Below, piece after piece: positions 19,886 to 31,370 of a stretch of DNA of 64,000 nucleotides. The DNA is taken from contig JAOANR010000002.1 in the NCBI GenBank assembly GCA_030278955.1, positions 22,740,057 to 22,804,056 on the forward strand, read 5' to 3'. The notes under the pieces were generated by a model. The model was not told the DNA's origin. It saw nothing but the letters and a program-made list of their open reading frames with translations, and did not search any database. The translations under genes and the position numbers were made by a program. How positions within the stretch are numbered: the stretch's first letter is position 1; the number at the start of each line of letters is the position of its first letter. The DNA is from Hygrophila difformis (taxonomy: Eukaryota > Streptophyta > Magnoliopsida > Lamiales > Acanthaceae).

Positions 19886-22732
19886 CTTCCTCACCTCTAC
19901 TCCCTTCCAAAAACCCTCTAGAAAACCTTAAATAACAGCCTCTCAAAACACAAGAAAACCCTTAACAGCCTCTCAAAATCGTAAGGTTCTTCCAACCCTA
20001 AACCCTCTTACAACGTTCTCCTTCCACCTATCAAGAACGCGAATCCACTCCCCCGCCGCTTGAGAAGCTTCCTCAACTAGAAGCTTCTTCAACAATCTTC
20101 CCAACCAGAAATCACATAAAAGAATAAAATGGAGGTCGCTGCTTCCTGCCCTGTTCTGCCCAAAGATGACGAAAATGGAGGTCGTCTTTGCCGTTTACAC
20201 CTCGTGCCCGCTGTTGCTTTGCCGCCAAAGTGGAGGAGGTGCTTGAAACTTTTGACAATTTCCCACACGAGTATTTTCGAAATAATGGAACCCCGGTCTT
20301 GATTTTATTTAATGAAAATCATTTTATGAAGGCGGAGTTAGGATTAGGGATATATTTATAGGTTGTCACGTTTTTATTACTCGTGTTAAGAAACTGTGGC
20401 CCGAAAGCGCACGGTGTCAAAAATTGCAGTAATTTATAGTAAGTCCGGATCGTTCACTGGAGGATGTGCGATAGAAGCAGGGCCCACGTCGTTTTACTAG
20501 ATTTTCCATTCGTATTGCTCCAATGGGTTCGAAAAGTGACTAACAACTACTGGCATGAATTTAAACTAAACTATGAAAGCGTTTAAATTTATTCTACAAA
20601 GCAAATAAGTCTATTCTAAAAAGCGGGTAAAGTTATTCTAAAAATACAATAAATACTATCTATGAAAGCAAGGAAGAAATTACATTATGCCAGCCGTGAA
20701 GCTGAATCATAATGTAGACAGAAAGGACATAAAGAAAAGAATGAAAATTGGACAAGATTTAGATAAGGCAATATTAAACTTCCATTTTTATACACAGACC
20801 TTTGCTTGGGATAATTCTATCAGATAGCTAATTCTCATGCCCTCAATACTGCGTTCCCTTTAACAGACAGGTACTTACAGCGTGAGTTTACATGTTCTTA
20901 AGACCGCAGATTCTAAGATACCACAGATTTGTAACTGCCCTGGCCTGGGTATGTTACTTCATCTGTGGTGGATAAGCAACACCTGACAAATCATTTATTG
21001 ACATGCCAAGTACTACTATCATTCTCCCATGTCACACCCAAAGATTCTAATTAAGCCCTAAACTATCCCTTAACTATCAGTCCTAGTAGCAGTTACACAA
21101 TCATCAATACAACCGAGTGACCTCTAAAGAAAGCAGTTAGAAGAAAGCGGTAAAGAAAGCAGTAGAGAAAGCATTTAAAACCTATCACTCGGAGGTTTTG
21201 AAGATCTGACCCTGGTAGTAAAAGACAGCTCCCCATCAGAATGAAGGGGTATGGATCAAGAATTCCCGGCTCTTGGTGAACTACTTGTGCGTTCACTTCC
21301 TTCCGGGTGGTTTATGAGATACAAACTAATGAAACGAACTAACTAGTTAGTTCGTTCCGGATGCACTCACTCAGGACTCAAAAGTAGGCTTTGGCAAGAG
21401 AGGATAGCAGTTGAAAGAAAACTCAACCCTATCTTAGAAAATAACCAAGGCCTGGATGATGTTCCTCTAAGATTATTTACTACACTGTATTTGAGTCCAA
21501 GTGGACCCCATCTCGGTGTAATATTTAATCTTAGATTCCCAACAAGCAGCAATTTTGGAAAATAATGAGTTTGAAAATGATTCCCTAAACAGGTACTAGA
21601 CTCTCAATTAAAACACAGATCCTTTCGGTCTAGATGAGACCTAATCGCTGACTCTGTTTCTAATTTCCCGAAATCAACCCTTGATAGAATATGAATTAGT
21701 CATAACTGAAGAGTTTATCCCTTACTCAGATCCGGATTTTATAAAGAGATTTTTGTTGAAAACTTAATATGCAATATCTGTTTTAATCCTATGCTTCTAT
21801 TGTCCAAGGAAAGGATCCCAAAATACTATAGACCACAATAGTACATAATATTATCATGCATAAGGATATATGGAAGTATAAAATTAATTGACCCAAAATA
21901 TAGATGCGGGTCTAGACAGAAAGTGGAACACAGAGTTGAAGTGGTCGGGAGACCAAAGTAAGGGCAGAATAATTGGGTGGACTGTAAACATCTACTATCC
22001 AATTTCCCAATTAATCGGATGGAGCGAATTTAGACAGCTTAGGCCCTATAATGGCAGTGTCAATGCTAGTTGGGCCTCCACTGTCTGTGAATTCGGATAA
22101 AAACCTACATGCTTCCTCTCTGCAGTACGTATCAGCTAATGTTGACAGACATTAGCAGAGTTTTATTACAGATTGGAATTTGGGTTTGGAAATTAAGATA
22201 AATAAAATAAAACTGTATCCGGATGGGAATCAGTTGAGCAACTATTATAGTCCCGGATGGACGAACCGCCAAGGCTTCCACTGACTGCCATCCAGACCAT
22301 GCAAAATAACACTTAGTAACTAATACCCAGAATACGAGCTAGTTATCCGTGAGGGAATACCCGCCAACATTAGTCTGATGTATCCTTTACTAAGTGTTAC
22401 ACACAATACACAAAAGACAAGATAAAATGAAATAAAGAGAAGAGCTTGCATGAGAAACATTGGTTTCTCATGCAAGGTAATGGAATTAATCCATAATTGA
22501 TGACTTGAATAATCCCTCCTACCATAACTAATTACAGTCCGGATTATCTGTTTAAGACATCATGATTGTGTTTATAGAAAATTGTTTTAATGACAATTGA
22601 ACAAAGATCCTTTAATCACAACAATTAATGATTTACTTATTGCTAATTAGAATCACCAATCATTAATGACTAGAGGGTTCAATTAATTAATGATGGAAAT
22701 GGAGAATGGAAAATCTGCATGAAAATGCTGAT

Positions 22733-23198
22733 TACGGCGCTAAACAGATGTTACGACGCTATCCTAGGATAGCGCCGTGATGGTAGCGTCGTCATGGGTT
22801 GGTGCAAGAGAGATTAAATTTTGGATTAAAAGGGGTATTTACGACGCTATACACTGAACTACGGCGCTATACTAGTATAGCGTCGTCGGTGTAGCGTCGT
22901 AGGTGGTTTGAGAAATAAGAGGTTTTTGGAAAAAAGAAGAGATATTACGGCGCTAAACATTAAATGACGACGCTATCCTAGGATAGCGTCGTAAGGATAG
23001 TGCCGTAGGTGGGTTCTATGAGAAAGAAGGATTTTTGAGGACCTACGGCTCTAAACGAAAATTACGACGCTATCTGAGGATAGCGCCGTTGGTTTAGTGC
23101 CGTAGGGCAAAATTTTGTTTAAGTTCTGGGCAACTACGGCGCTATACCTCACCTACGACGCTATCCAAGGATAGCGCCGTAGGGCGGTTAGCGTCGTA
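22733..23198. repeat. Five nested-hairpin units in the 3' LTR
   Basis: Units at 22733-22792, 22840-22901, 22946-23007, 23044-23104 and 23135-23198. Each has two copies of TACGRCGCTA followed by two copies of its complement TAGCGYCGTA, with minor changes. The inner pair forms near-perfect palindromes such as CGCTATCCTAGGATAGCG; the outer pair can close a second stem. Confidence 0.9.
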
Positions 23199-23920
23199 GC
23201 TAGCCCAGAAATATGTTGTTGTTCGGGTGATGCAATCTCTGCTATTGCAAACCCTATTTTCGAGTTAATGGCTCACAAATGCATGAAAATGAAACAACAA
23301 GCTAAGAACAGTGGAGGTAAAATGCAATAAATGCAAAACAGTGAATAAAACTATGCTAAACTACACACTCATGAACCACAAACCCAAATGAGGGTTTTCA
23401 ATCAACATTCATGCATGAATCCCAAAATAAAAGACAAACAACACATAACCCACATAAACAGTAAGATAAAATGACCAAATGGTCATGAAATCAAAAACAA
23501 AGCATTAAATCCATGGACCCATGTCCATTTCATGATTTTGGGATACTTTCATGATTAACTTCCCATTTTATAACAAATGATTTGATAATACCCATCATTT
23601 GGGTATTTCAAACCTAAATAGAGGTTTAACAAAACTGTAAATAATGAAAACAGTGGCTATCCTAAACTGGAAGTCACAAAATAACACTAATCTAACAAAA
23701 TACAAACTAAACTAAGCTGACTACATGCATAATGTAAATAATACAAGAAAAAAAACCTAACTAGCTAACTACCTCTACACTATTCTCAAGAACAGCTCCT
23801 GATTGCCTTCAAGTGGAATGTGGTGAAGTGACAAGACCAGGGAGTCAACACCCTTTATATAGGCGAGAAACCCTAGGCCCATGGGCCCCCAGGCCTTGAA
23901 ATTTGAATTCTGGCAAGGCT

Positions 23921-24186
23921 TACGACGCTATAGATGGCTTACGGCGCTATCCTTGCTACGGCGCTATAGGTGTAGCGTCGTAGTCTTCCATCCCAAAGAC
24001 ACTCTTGCTTCTGAATGGACAGCCTACGGCGCTATCCTTGCCTACGACGCTATGCTTGATTACGGCGCTATCCATGCTTAGCACCGTCCGCTCCTCTTCA
24101 GACTGCTGCTTTGATTTCCTCCTACGGCGCTAGACAAAGCTACGGCGCTATCCATGCATAGCGTCGTAGTTGTGTCTAGCGTCGTA
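23921..24186. repeat. Three further hairpin units in the 3' LTR
   Basis: Units at 23921-23982, 24025-24087 and 24123-24186. The first two carry three forward copies and one complementary copy of the TACGRCGCTA decamer; the third has two and two. Confidence 0.88.
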
Positions 24187-24471
24187 ATATCCTGTAAAAT
24201 CACTTTTTGTGGGTTTTTCATTTCTTTTCCCATCTTTTTATTTCCTTTTTCTTTTCTTTTCTTTTTCTCATGTTTTTGGATTTTTCTAACATAAATATGT
24301 AATAAAATTACACATTTATGTATTTTTCATACCAGCTCAATATTTTACAATTATGCATAAATCAGTCCAATTCAACTGCTCTCTTATTTAATATAAGACC
24401 GGAATGCGATCAAATGCCCGTTTCAGACACGGAAATGGATTGAAAATAATGGACATTTTTGGCCATTATCA

Positions 24472-26126
24472 ACATCCTCACATTTAATACTGATCATCCC
24501 CGAGCAGTCAGAGTCAATGTTCCTAAGAACACGGACTCTACATATTCAATTCATTTTCGTGGCTTCGTAAATCACATTCTTTTTGGATTGGGATAAGACA
24601 ATAAAAAACTACGAGTTTTAAATTCCCTTGATTGCAGTGTTTAATGAAATGATACTTGCTCACTACATCGGGCCTACAAATCAAACATTATTATCAATCC
24701 TTCATGAACATCATGTTTGAAAGATGCAAAGATTAAAAATGAGAATTAAGGGATGACATGAACATTTTAATGAAACAGAACCTCACATATTAAGAGAATT
24801 GGAAAGTTCACTCATTCTCAATGGGGTTTAATCAGTGAACACTCATAATCAATTTTAATTAAATTATCCCATAGGCTTGCAATCAGACCAACTCATCACC
24901 GGCTTATTTCTTCAAATCGAGATCATGAGTTCTTATTTAAGGGTTGTAACGGGGCATACGGTTGTAACAGTTGGTAGGAAAGGGAATTATTGGGCTAATA
25001 AGTGGCAAGAATTAACTCTATCATAACTTGGCATATTTTTTAAAATTTATGATCATCATTATTTCTTTCTTTTGCTTTTCTTTACTATTGCATGACATTA
25101 GACTATGTCTAATTTGCTTTGTCATTTGCAATTTATTGAGGTTGAATGGAGTTCAATCATTCTTTTTTTTTAATCGGTTTGTGAGATACCGATTTTCATA
25201 ACTTTGATGATCGCAAATTTAATGCCTTTTGATAGAATTTATACTTGCACACTTGGGTTTGTATTTCTTGGTCTTTTTGTAAGGCTAGGAATAATATAGA
25301 GGGCTTCAAAGAAAAATTAGGCTTAAGGCTCAAATTGGTTAATCCTAAAGGGAAAATATTTTTGGGTTTGGATTTCAAAAGAAGGCCAAAAATTTTGATT
25401 TTCTAAGTGCCTCGATCATATTCTCGATTTTTGGAATATGGCATGATCTTGAATCGACCCCAATCGCAAGTTCTAGTTTCCTTTAATCAAAATGATTCAC
25501 ACATCAAAGAAAATAAATGAGTAAAAGTGACTCATGGCTCAAATCTCACAAGGTTGGATTGATTCATGTCATACAATATTCTCAAATTTAATCAGAGCTT
25601 AATTCTAACAATTTATTCAATCGAAATCTCTAACATGCAGATTTATTACCCAATAAGCTGATCGCATCATTAAATTTTTATAGCTCAAAACCTTAGGAAT
25701 TCATGTCATGCATGTTCACGATTATATTATCCCAATTTAAAAGTTTGAGAATTTAATCACAAGTCTAAATTCAACATGTGAATTTAGAGCAGGTTTATGC
25801 ATATTTTTGCTGGTTATTTAATTTAAAGCAGTAAAAAGGCACTGCTGACACACGGAGTGTGTCAACAGCATATTTTTGGCCTGACAGTCACTTATTCATC
25901 ATGGACTGTCAGACATCTTTTCAAAAGAAAAGCAAATATAAATTGTTGCAGATCTCAAACTTGAGTTCAATTTTGTGGAAAGCAGTAAATTACATTAATT
26001 TCAAGGGATTCCTATGCAGTTAGTGTAAACCTGCATGCCAAAGAGGAAATCCCTTATATAATGCCTGATACTAGGGCTTAAAAAGAACTAGAGCCTACTA
26101 GGATTCATTTCTCCTTCTTCCTTTTC
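24472..26126. other. Athila-like 3' internal region, non-coding part
   Basis: AT-rich DNA between the F-box fragment and the 3' LTR with no recognisable gene. On the minus strand TAAATGTGAGGATGT (24486-24472) lies against the LTR and is the likely polypurine tract for plus-strand priming. No env-like gene was seen. Confidence 0.6.
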
Positions 26127-26788
26127 TCAGAACATGTATCTGAGCCAGTGGACGTAGCTGGTCAGCTCACAGCGCAGGCACCAGCCATTGTGGTCTCTCA
26201 GGGGTACATGCATCCTTCTGCAGAAAACTCGGGGTGGTTGCCCTGCAAAGAAGTAGGGAGCATGATTGTCTGCCATCCACGCGAGGGTGTTGGTGGATGT
26301 GTAGTTGAAAACCTCTCGATTGGTCACCATCCTCTCTATCATTGCGATCCCCTGATTGACCTGGCCTTCATCCAGCTTGCTCATGAGCATCAGTCCGCGG
26401 GTGAGGATTGACGCTTTATGATTGTCTTCGATGCCTGGCCGTAGCAGCTCGCATGCTCTCTCTTCATCCCCTTCTGCAAATGCCATGAGTGCTGGAACAA
26501 TTTGGAGATTGAAGTTTCCAGCCTCAGTGCATGTGTGCATAAATCTTTCTTTCTGCCTCGTATCTCCTCCTGCCAGTGCCTCACCCTAGCCGCTCCAACT
26601 CGCATCGCTTGTAAACGATGGCGAGGTTTCCTGCGTCCCTCAGCTTCGTACAAGTTCTCCTAGCTCTGAACACTTCTTTCATTTCTTCCTCCCCGATTCG
26701 GGAGAGAATTTCTCCTAAAAGCTCTAGCGGAAGGTCCAGCAGCTGGGTTCCTCCGGGCACTGGGCCTGGATTTGGAAGGTTGCCCCTG
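26127..26788 (-). pseudogene. F-box gene fragment captured by the Athila-like element
   Basis: On the minus strand, after a possible splice acceptor (CTTCGCAG at 26796-26789), the frame reads LLDLPLELLGEILSRIGEEE then ARRTCTKLRDAGNL, a plant F-box. One frameshift near 26588 moves to the frame that continues as RFMHTCTEAGNFN, FAEGDEERACELL, and ends in a Cys-rich tail (CRRMHVPL, WCLRCELTSYVHW) with a stop at 26127. The layout resembles a plant F-box family with a helical middle and a Cys-rich C-terminus (At2g35280-like; recalled, not searched). No start codon precedes the F-box. F-box proteins normally link substrates to SCF ubiquitin ligases; this copy is 5'-truncated and frameshifted. It lies in sense orientation with the element. 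Confidence 0.7.
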
Positions 26789-26860
26789 CGAAGATAAGAG
26801 GTGATGAATCCAATTTTTATAATTTCTCAGAAATTATTCAAGTTTAGAAACCAACATCCT

Positions 26861-26891
26861 CACATTTAGAGTTTTGCTCTAAATGTGAGAT
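26861..26891. repeat. Perfect inverted repeat in Athila-like 3' region
   Basis: CTCACATTTAGAG and CTCTAAATGTGAG form 13-bp arms around a 5-base loop. The left arm is part of the motif shared with 24470 and 28698. Confidence 0.8.
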
Positions 26892-28090
26892 CATTAAGTT
26901 CCTGACTTGAATTTTTAATTTAAAGCATGGGTAAGATAGATTTTTATGAAAAGATAGGGGTCATTGGGCCCCTATATATTTTTAATGGGCCATTGGGCCC
27001 AAAAGTTTGATTTTCAAATTTTATTAAACAAGTCCGAGACACTTGTTGAAAATGGGATGAGATGGAATGATGGAGGTGGAATGCTCGAAATTGGGAATGT
27101 GCAATGGAGCGTGGCGCACTGGATCTGCTATTTTTGGACTGCCTGGACTGTCTTGGACAGTTAAAACATCCAAAAATTTGCAAACACTATTTTTAATTTT
27201 TAAAGGGTTGACTTATTTTATTTAATGAAAGTGGGATGTGAGTGGTCCCATTTTGGATTTTTGAAGAGAATAGCAGTTAGGTGACAAAAATACTGCTATT
27301 TACTCACACTGTAGTTCTATTGGGAACAAAAAGAACATAAGTCAATTATTAAATCTATTAACTCTTTTTTTTTGTCTTTTTCATAAGGTCACTTTCCTTT
27401 GAGAAAGTGGCAAGCCCCTATTGGGTGCTTGTACCATGTTTCCAAAAATAAGGTGACATTTATTCCAAAAGATTTTGAGACAGTAAAAGCATATATGCCA
27501 AAAAGGATCTTCCACCTTCAATGCTTCATGCCAAGATTTCAAGATCAAACAAACTAACAACATCATGGTGTTCATAACAACACCCTGAGGTTTATTAGTT
27601 CATCTTTTCCAGTTTCAAGCTTTTTTTTAAAAAAAAAAACTCAAACCTAGAACAGTTTTAAAACAGGTTTTCAAACAAGTTCTAAAGGTTTCAAAAAAAG
27701 GGTTTCAAAAGGATTCCTTAGAACCGAGAGCATCAAAAAGCCCTAAAAACTGAAAAAAACATCAGTCAAAACAGACCACATTGTGTTGTTTTCAACCGAA
27801 AAATAAGAAAAAGAAACAAGGGAGTCGACGGACGTCATGAAAAGGGAGGGGAAAAACATGTGCTTTACCCTGCCCTCCATGGCTCGGGTCTGGGCAAAGG
27901 TCCCAAGTTTGGAAGGATTCCGTAGAATCTGTCCATGGTGTCTCCTTGGAGTTGTGGAGAGAAAAGTTGTACGAGAACTCTGCGTTCTGCGTAGGGTTTT
28001 TGAGAGTGGATTTCTGGAAATGGGAGTGTGAGAGTATGGGAATGAAGAAGAAGACTGGTGGGGGTATTTATAGGTGAGAAAAAGGGTTTC
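26892..28090. other. Athila-like 3' internal region between F-box fragment and hairpins
   Basis: No recognisable gene. It contains homopolymer runs near 27366 and 27626-27641. Confidence 0.4.
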
Positions 28091-28332
28091 TACGACACTA
28101 TACTTAGCCTACGGCGCTATGCTAGCGCCGTAGCCATGTTCAGCGTCGTAGATGGAAATAAGGGGAAAGGGATGCTACGGCGCTATGCCTTTAGTACGGC
28201 GCTATCCAAGGATAGCGTCGTTCTAAGGGACTGCGTCGTAGATAGACTAAAAGAGGGGGAAGATCCCTACGGTGCTATCCTATTACTACGGCGCTATCCT
28301 AGGATAGCGTCGTAGGTGAGGATAGCGTCGTA
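28091..28332. repeat. Three hairpin units in the Athila-like internal region
   Basis: Units at 28091-28150, 28176-28240 and 28268-28332, each again two TACGRCGCTA-type decamers followed by two complements. They match the LTR units although this segment is not part of the LTR. Confidence 0.88.
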
Positions 28333-28727
28333 GTTGCACTTCGGATTTTGAAATTTTTAAAATTTTCATGCGAACTGGGCCTGAATAGATGAAATTGGGC
28401 CTCAGCTGGTTTTATTTGTTTTGGACTTGGGAGATTTTAGTCCAAACATTTTTGTGTTTTAATGGGCTAACTAAATTAAATTAAACTTGCATAAAATAGG
28501 TTGGATTAATTCCATTTGTTTGCAAAAATTATTTCGGATTTTAAATTGCTTTAAATTCCGAAATCATTTTCTTAAATTCATGGACTTAATCCAACCGGGA
28601 ACCTGGTTTTATTCTTGATTTTCTGCTCCTTCTTTTGTTGGTTCGAATTTCCTGCAAGTCAGATAAATACCCAATAGGTTAAGTTTTCTCCAAATATCAA
28701 CATCCTCACATTTAGAGTCTTAGTACT

Positions 28728-31337
28728 CTAAATGTTTAATTGATTTTTGGATATTCTCTGACAAAATAACACATATATAAATAGGTAATATGAAATGAAA
28801 TTTTTATGATTTAAATGCTGTTTCTTATTGAGTGTAAGCTGGGTCTCCACTGTTTGGCTTTCTTTCTCCGGATCGAACTGTCCGAGGTACTCCTTCAATC
28901 GATGTCCATTCACCACTATGTTGCCCTTGTCAGTTCGGATCCTGACGGCTCCATTTTGAAACACTTCCAGCACTTCATGTGGTCCTTCCCATCTGGATTT
29001 AAGCTTTCCAGGGAACAGCTTCAACCTAGAATTGAACAATAATACATTTTGACCAACATAGAAATGCTTAGGCTTAATCCTGCGATCGTGCAACTTCTGG
29101 GTTCGCTCCTTATAAATCCGAGAGCTTTCATAAGCTAATGCTCGTATTTCCTCAATTTCATTGAGGTCCAACTTGCGTTTGCTTTGAGCAACTTTCGGAT
29201 CGAAGTTAAGCGTTTTGACGGCCCAGTAAGCTTTATGCTCTGTCACACACCGCCTGATTATTGAATCGGCGCAGTGTTTGAAGAGATAAGGTTCTTCCCA
29301 GAAGTAACTTAATACATCTCGTTTGAACTTATTCTTCTGATGATAGTTCAAAAACTGTGGGGTTATTCCGCATGCCAAGAAGTTAGCGATGTCGGAAAAC
29401 CATGGACAAGCTTGATTATGCATATGCAACGCGAACAACTGTTCGCCCGGAAACTCTTCATTAACGGCTTTTTCCTTTTTATCATTATATAATCGAGATA
29501 AGTGGTCAGCAACACCATTATCTCGACCTCGCCTATCTTTTATTATGATGTCGAATTCTTGCAACAGAAGTACCCACCTGATTAATCGAGGTTTGGCATC
29601 TTGTTTGCTAAACAAGTATCTCAATGCAGAGTGATCGGTGTATACTATAGTCTTCGTACCTATAAGATACTGTCTGAATTTATCAAACGCGAAGATTACA
29701 GCATACATCTCTTTCTCAGTTGTGGTGTAGTTAATTTGGGCTTCATTCAGCGCATGACTTGCGTAATGAATTACGCAGTGTCTCCCATCCTTATGTTGTC
29801 CAAGAACTGCGCCCACGGCGAGACCACTAGCATCACACATTACCTCGAAAGGTATTGACCAATCGGGTGGTTGCACTATCGGTGCAGAAACCAACATCTT
29901 CTTGAGCGTGTCAAATGCTTGGACACACGCTTCATTTATTAAGAAAGGATTTTCTTTACAAAGCAGATTAGTGAGCGGCTTGGCAATTTTAGAGAAATCC
30001 TTAATGAATCGCCGGTAAAAACCGGCATGCCTTAAGAAGCTCCTAACTGATTTGATAGAATTGGGGAGAGGGAGATTGGAAATGATGGAAACTTTGGCTG
30101 GATCAACTTCAATACCTGCACGAGAAATGCGATGACCTAACACTATGCCCTCAGTGACCATAAAATGGCACTTTTCCCAATTTAAAACAAGGTTAGTGTC
30201 CTCACACCTCTTTAAAATCTTAGCAAGATTAGTCAAACATTCATCAAACGTATCTCCATATACAGAGAAGTCATCCATGAAGACCTCAATGCATTTTTCG
30301 ATAAATTCAGAGAATATAGACATCATGCATCTTTGAAAAGTAGCAGGTGCATTGCAAAGACCAAAAGGCATACGCCTATAGGCAAAAGTGCCATAAGGGC
30401 ATGTAAAAGTAGTTTTTTTGTGATCTTCACTGGCGATCACTATTTGATTGTATCCAGAATAACCATCTAAAAAACAATAAAACGCCCTTCCCGCCAATCG
30501 TTCCAACATTTGATCGATAAAAGGTAAAGGGAAATGGTCCTTGCGAGTTGCCTCGTTCAACTTCCGGTAGTCTATGCAGACTCTCCATCCGGTGACTGAG
30601 CGCGTGGCAATTTCCTCCCCTTGTTCATTCTGCGTAATGCACATCCCACCCTGCTTTGGAACAACCTGCACAGGACTGACCCATTTGCTATCAGAAATCG
30701 GGCATATAATACCGGTGTCTAACAGCTTGATCACTTCCTTTCTTACCACTTCTTGCATGGGTGGGTTCAATCTTCGTTGGGGCTGGCGAGAGGCCTTGAA
30801 ATTCTCCTCCATTAAAATCCTGTGCATACAAACAGAAGGGCTTATTCCTTTGATATCAGAAATGGTCCAACCAATTGCACGCACATAATTTTTAAGAACG
30901 ACCACCAGAGCATTTTCTTGCTCTTGGGAGAGCTTAGCCGAAACAATCACAGGTAATTTTTTATGTTCTGCGAGAAACGCGTACTTGAGATGATCGGGTA
31001 ATGTTTTAAGTTCAAGCTCTGGTGGGCATTCAACGGAAGGGAGTAATTTGCGAGAATTAGATGGGAGAAGATCAGTTTTACCTTCCGGATCCTGCATCAG
31101 TACAGGATCCGCCTCCTCTTGGTCGGCGTCGTCATGGAAGTTGGTGCCGTCAAACTCCTCCAAATCCCCTGTTTCGGGATCGGCAAAGTGGACAGCTTTG
31201 CATCCTTTGTGCTCCACGCCAGCAGGCTTCAGTACCTGCTTTGATAAGTCAACCAGCATCATTTCATGATCAAATCCAGAGTCAAGCTCTCTCTCCTCAC
31301 AATCAATTTTCTCTCCACTATCTATTACAGAAAACAT
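28728..31337 (-). pseudogene. pol: Athila-like Pol: reverse transcriptase, RNase H, integrase core deleted
   Basis: The open frame of 869 codons continues the gag-protease frame after a UAG at 31373-31371. Reverse transcriptase is clear (GWRVCIDYRKLNEATRKDHF, FLDGYSGYNQI, YRRMPFGLCNAPATFQ, catalytic FMDD), followed by RNase H (FEVMCDASGLAVGAVLGQ, TEKEMYAVIFAFDKF, YTDHSALRYLF). Near residue 699 (about 29240) the frame passes from IIRRCVTEH directly to KAYWAVKTLNFD. In Athila-type Pol these flank the integrase zinc finger and the DDE core, so roughly two hundred residues are missing while the frame is kept. The C-terminal module (GQNVLLFNSRLKLFPGKLKS, RWEGPHEV) remains. It could copy RNA to DNA but should not integrate it alone. 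Confidence 0.88.
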
Positions 31338-31370
31338 GGAGCAAGCTCCCTCATTCGGAAACTTCTGCAG

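Larger units (their letters stand above)
20244..24471 (-). repeat. Athila-like 3' LTR
   Basis: 4228 bp, from TGAAACTTTTGAC to GGCCATTATCA on the + strand. It differs from the other LTR at scattered sites. It carries eight hairpin units (22733-23198 and 23921-24186). Confidence 0.93.

Noticed and set aside
19316..19921. 201-codon + strand frame as a gene
   Set aside because: It is the opposite strand of the MULE transposase remnant, whose zinc knuckle is clear.
21093..22100. Short frames repeated at 35078 and 35873 as conserved small genes
   Set aside because: They recur only because they lie in the two LTRs of the Athila-like element.
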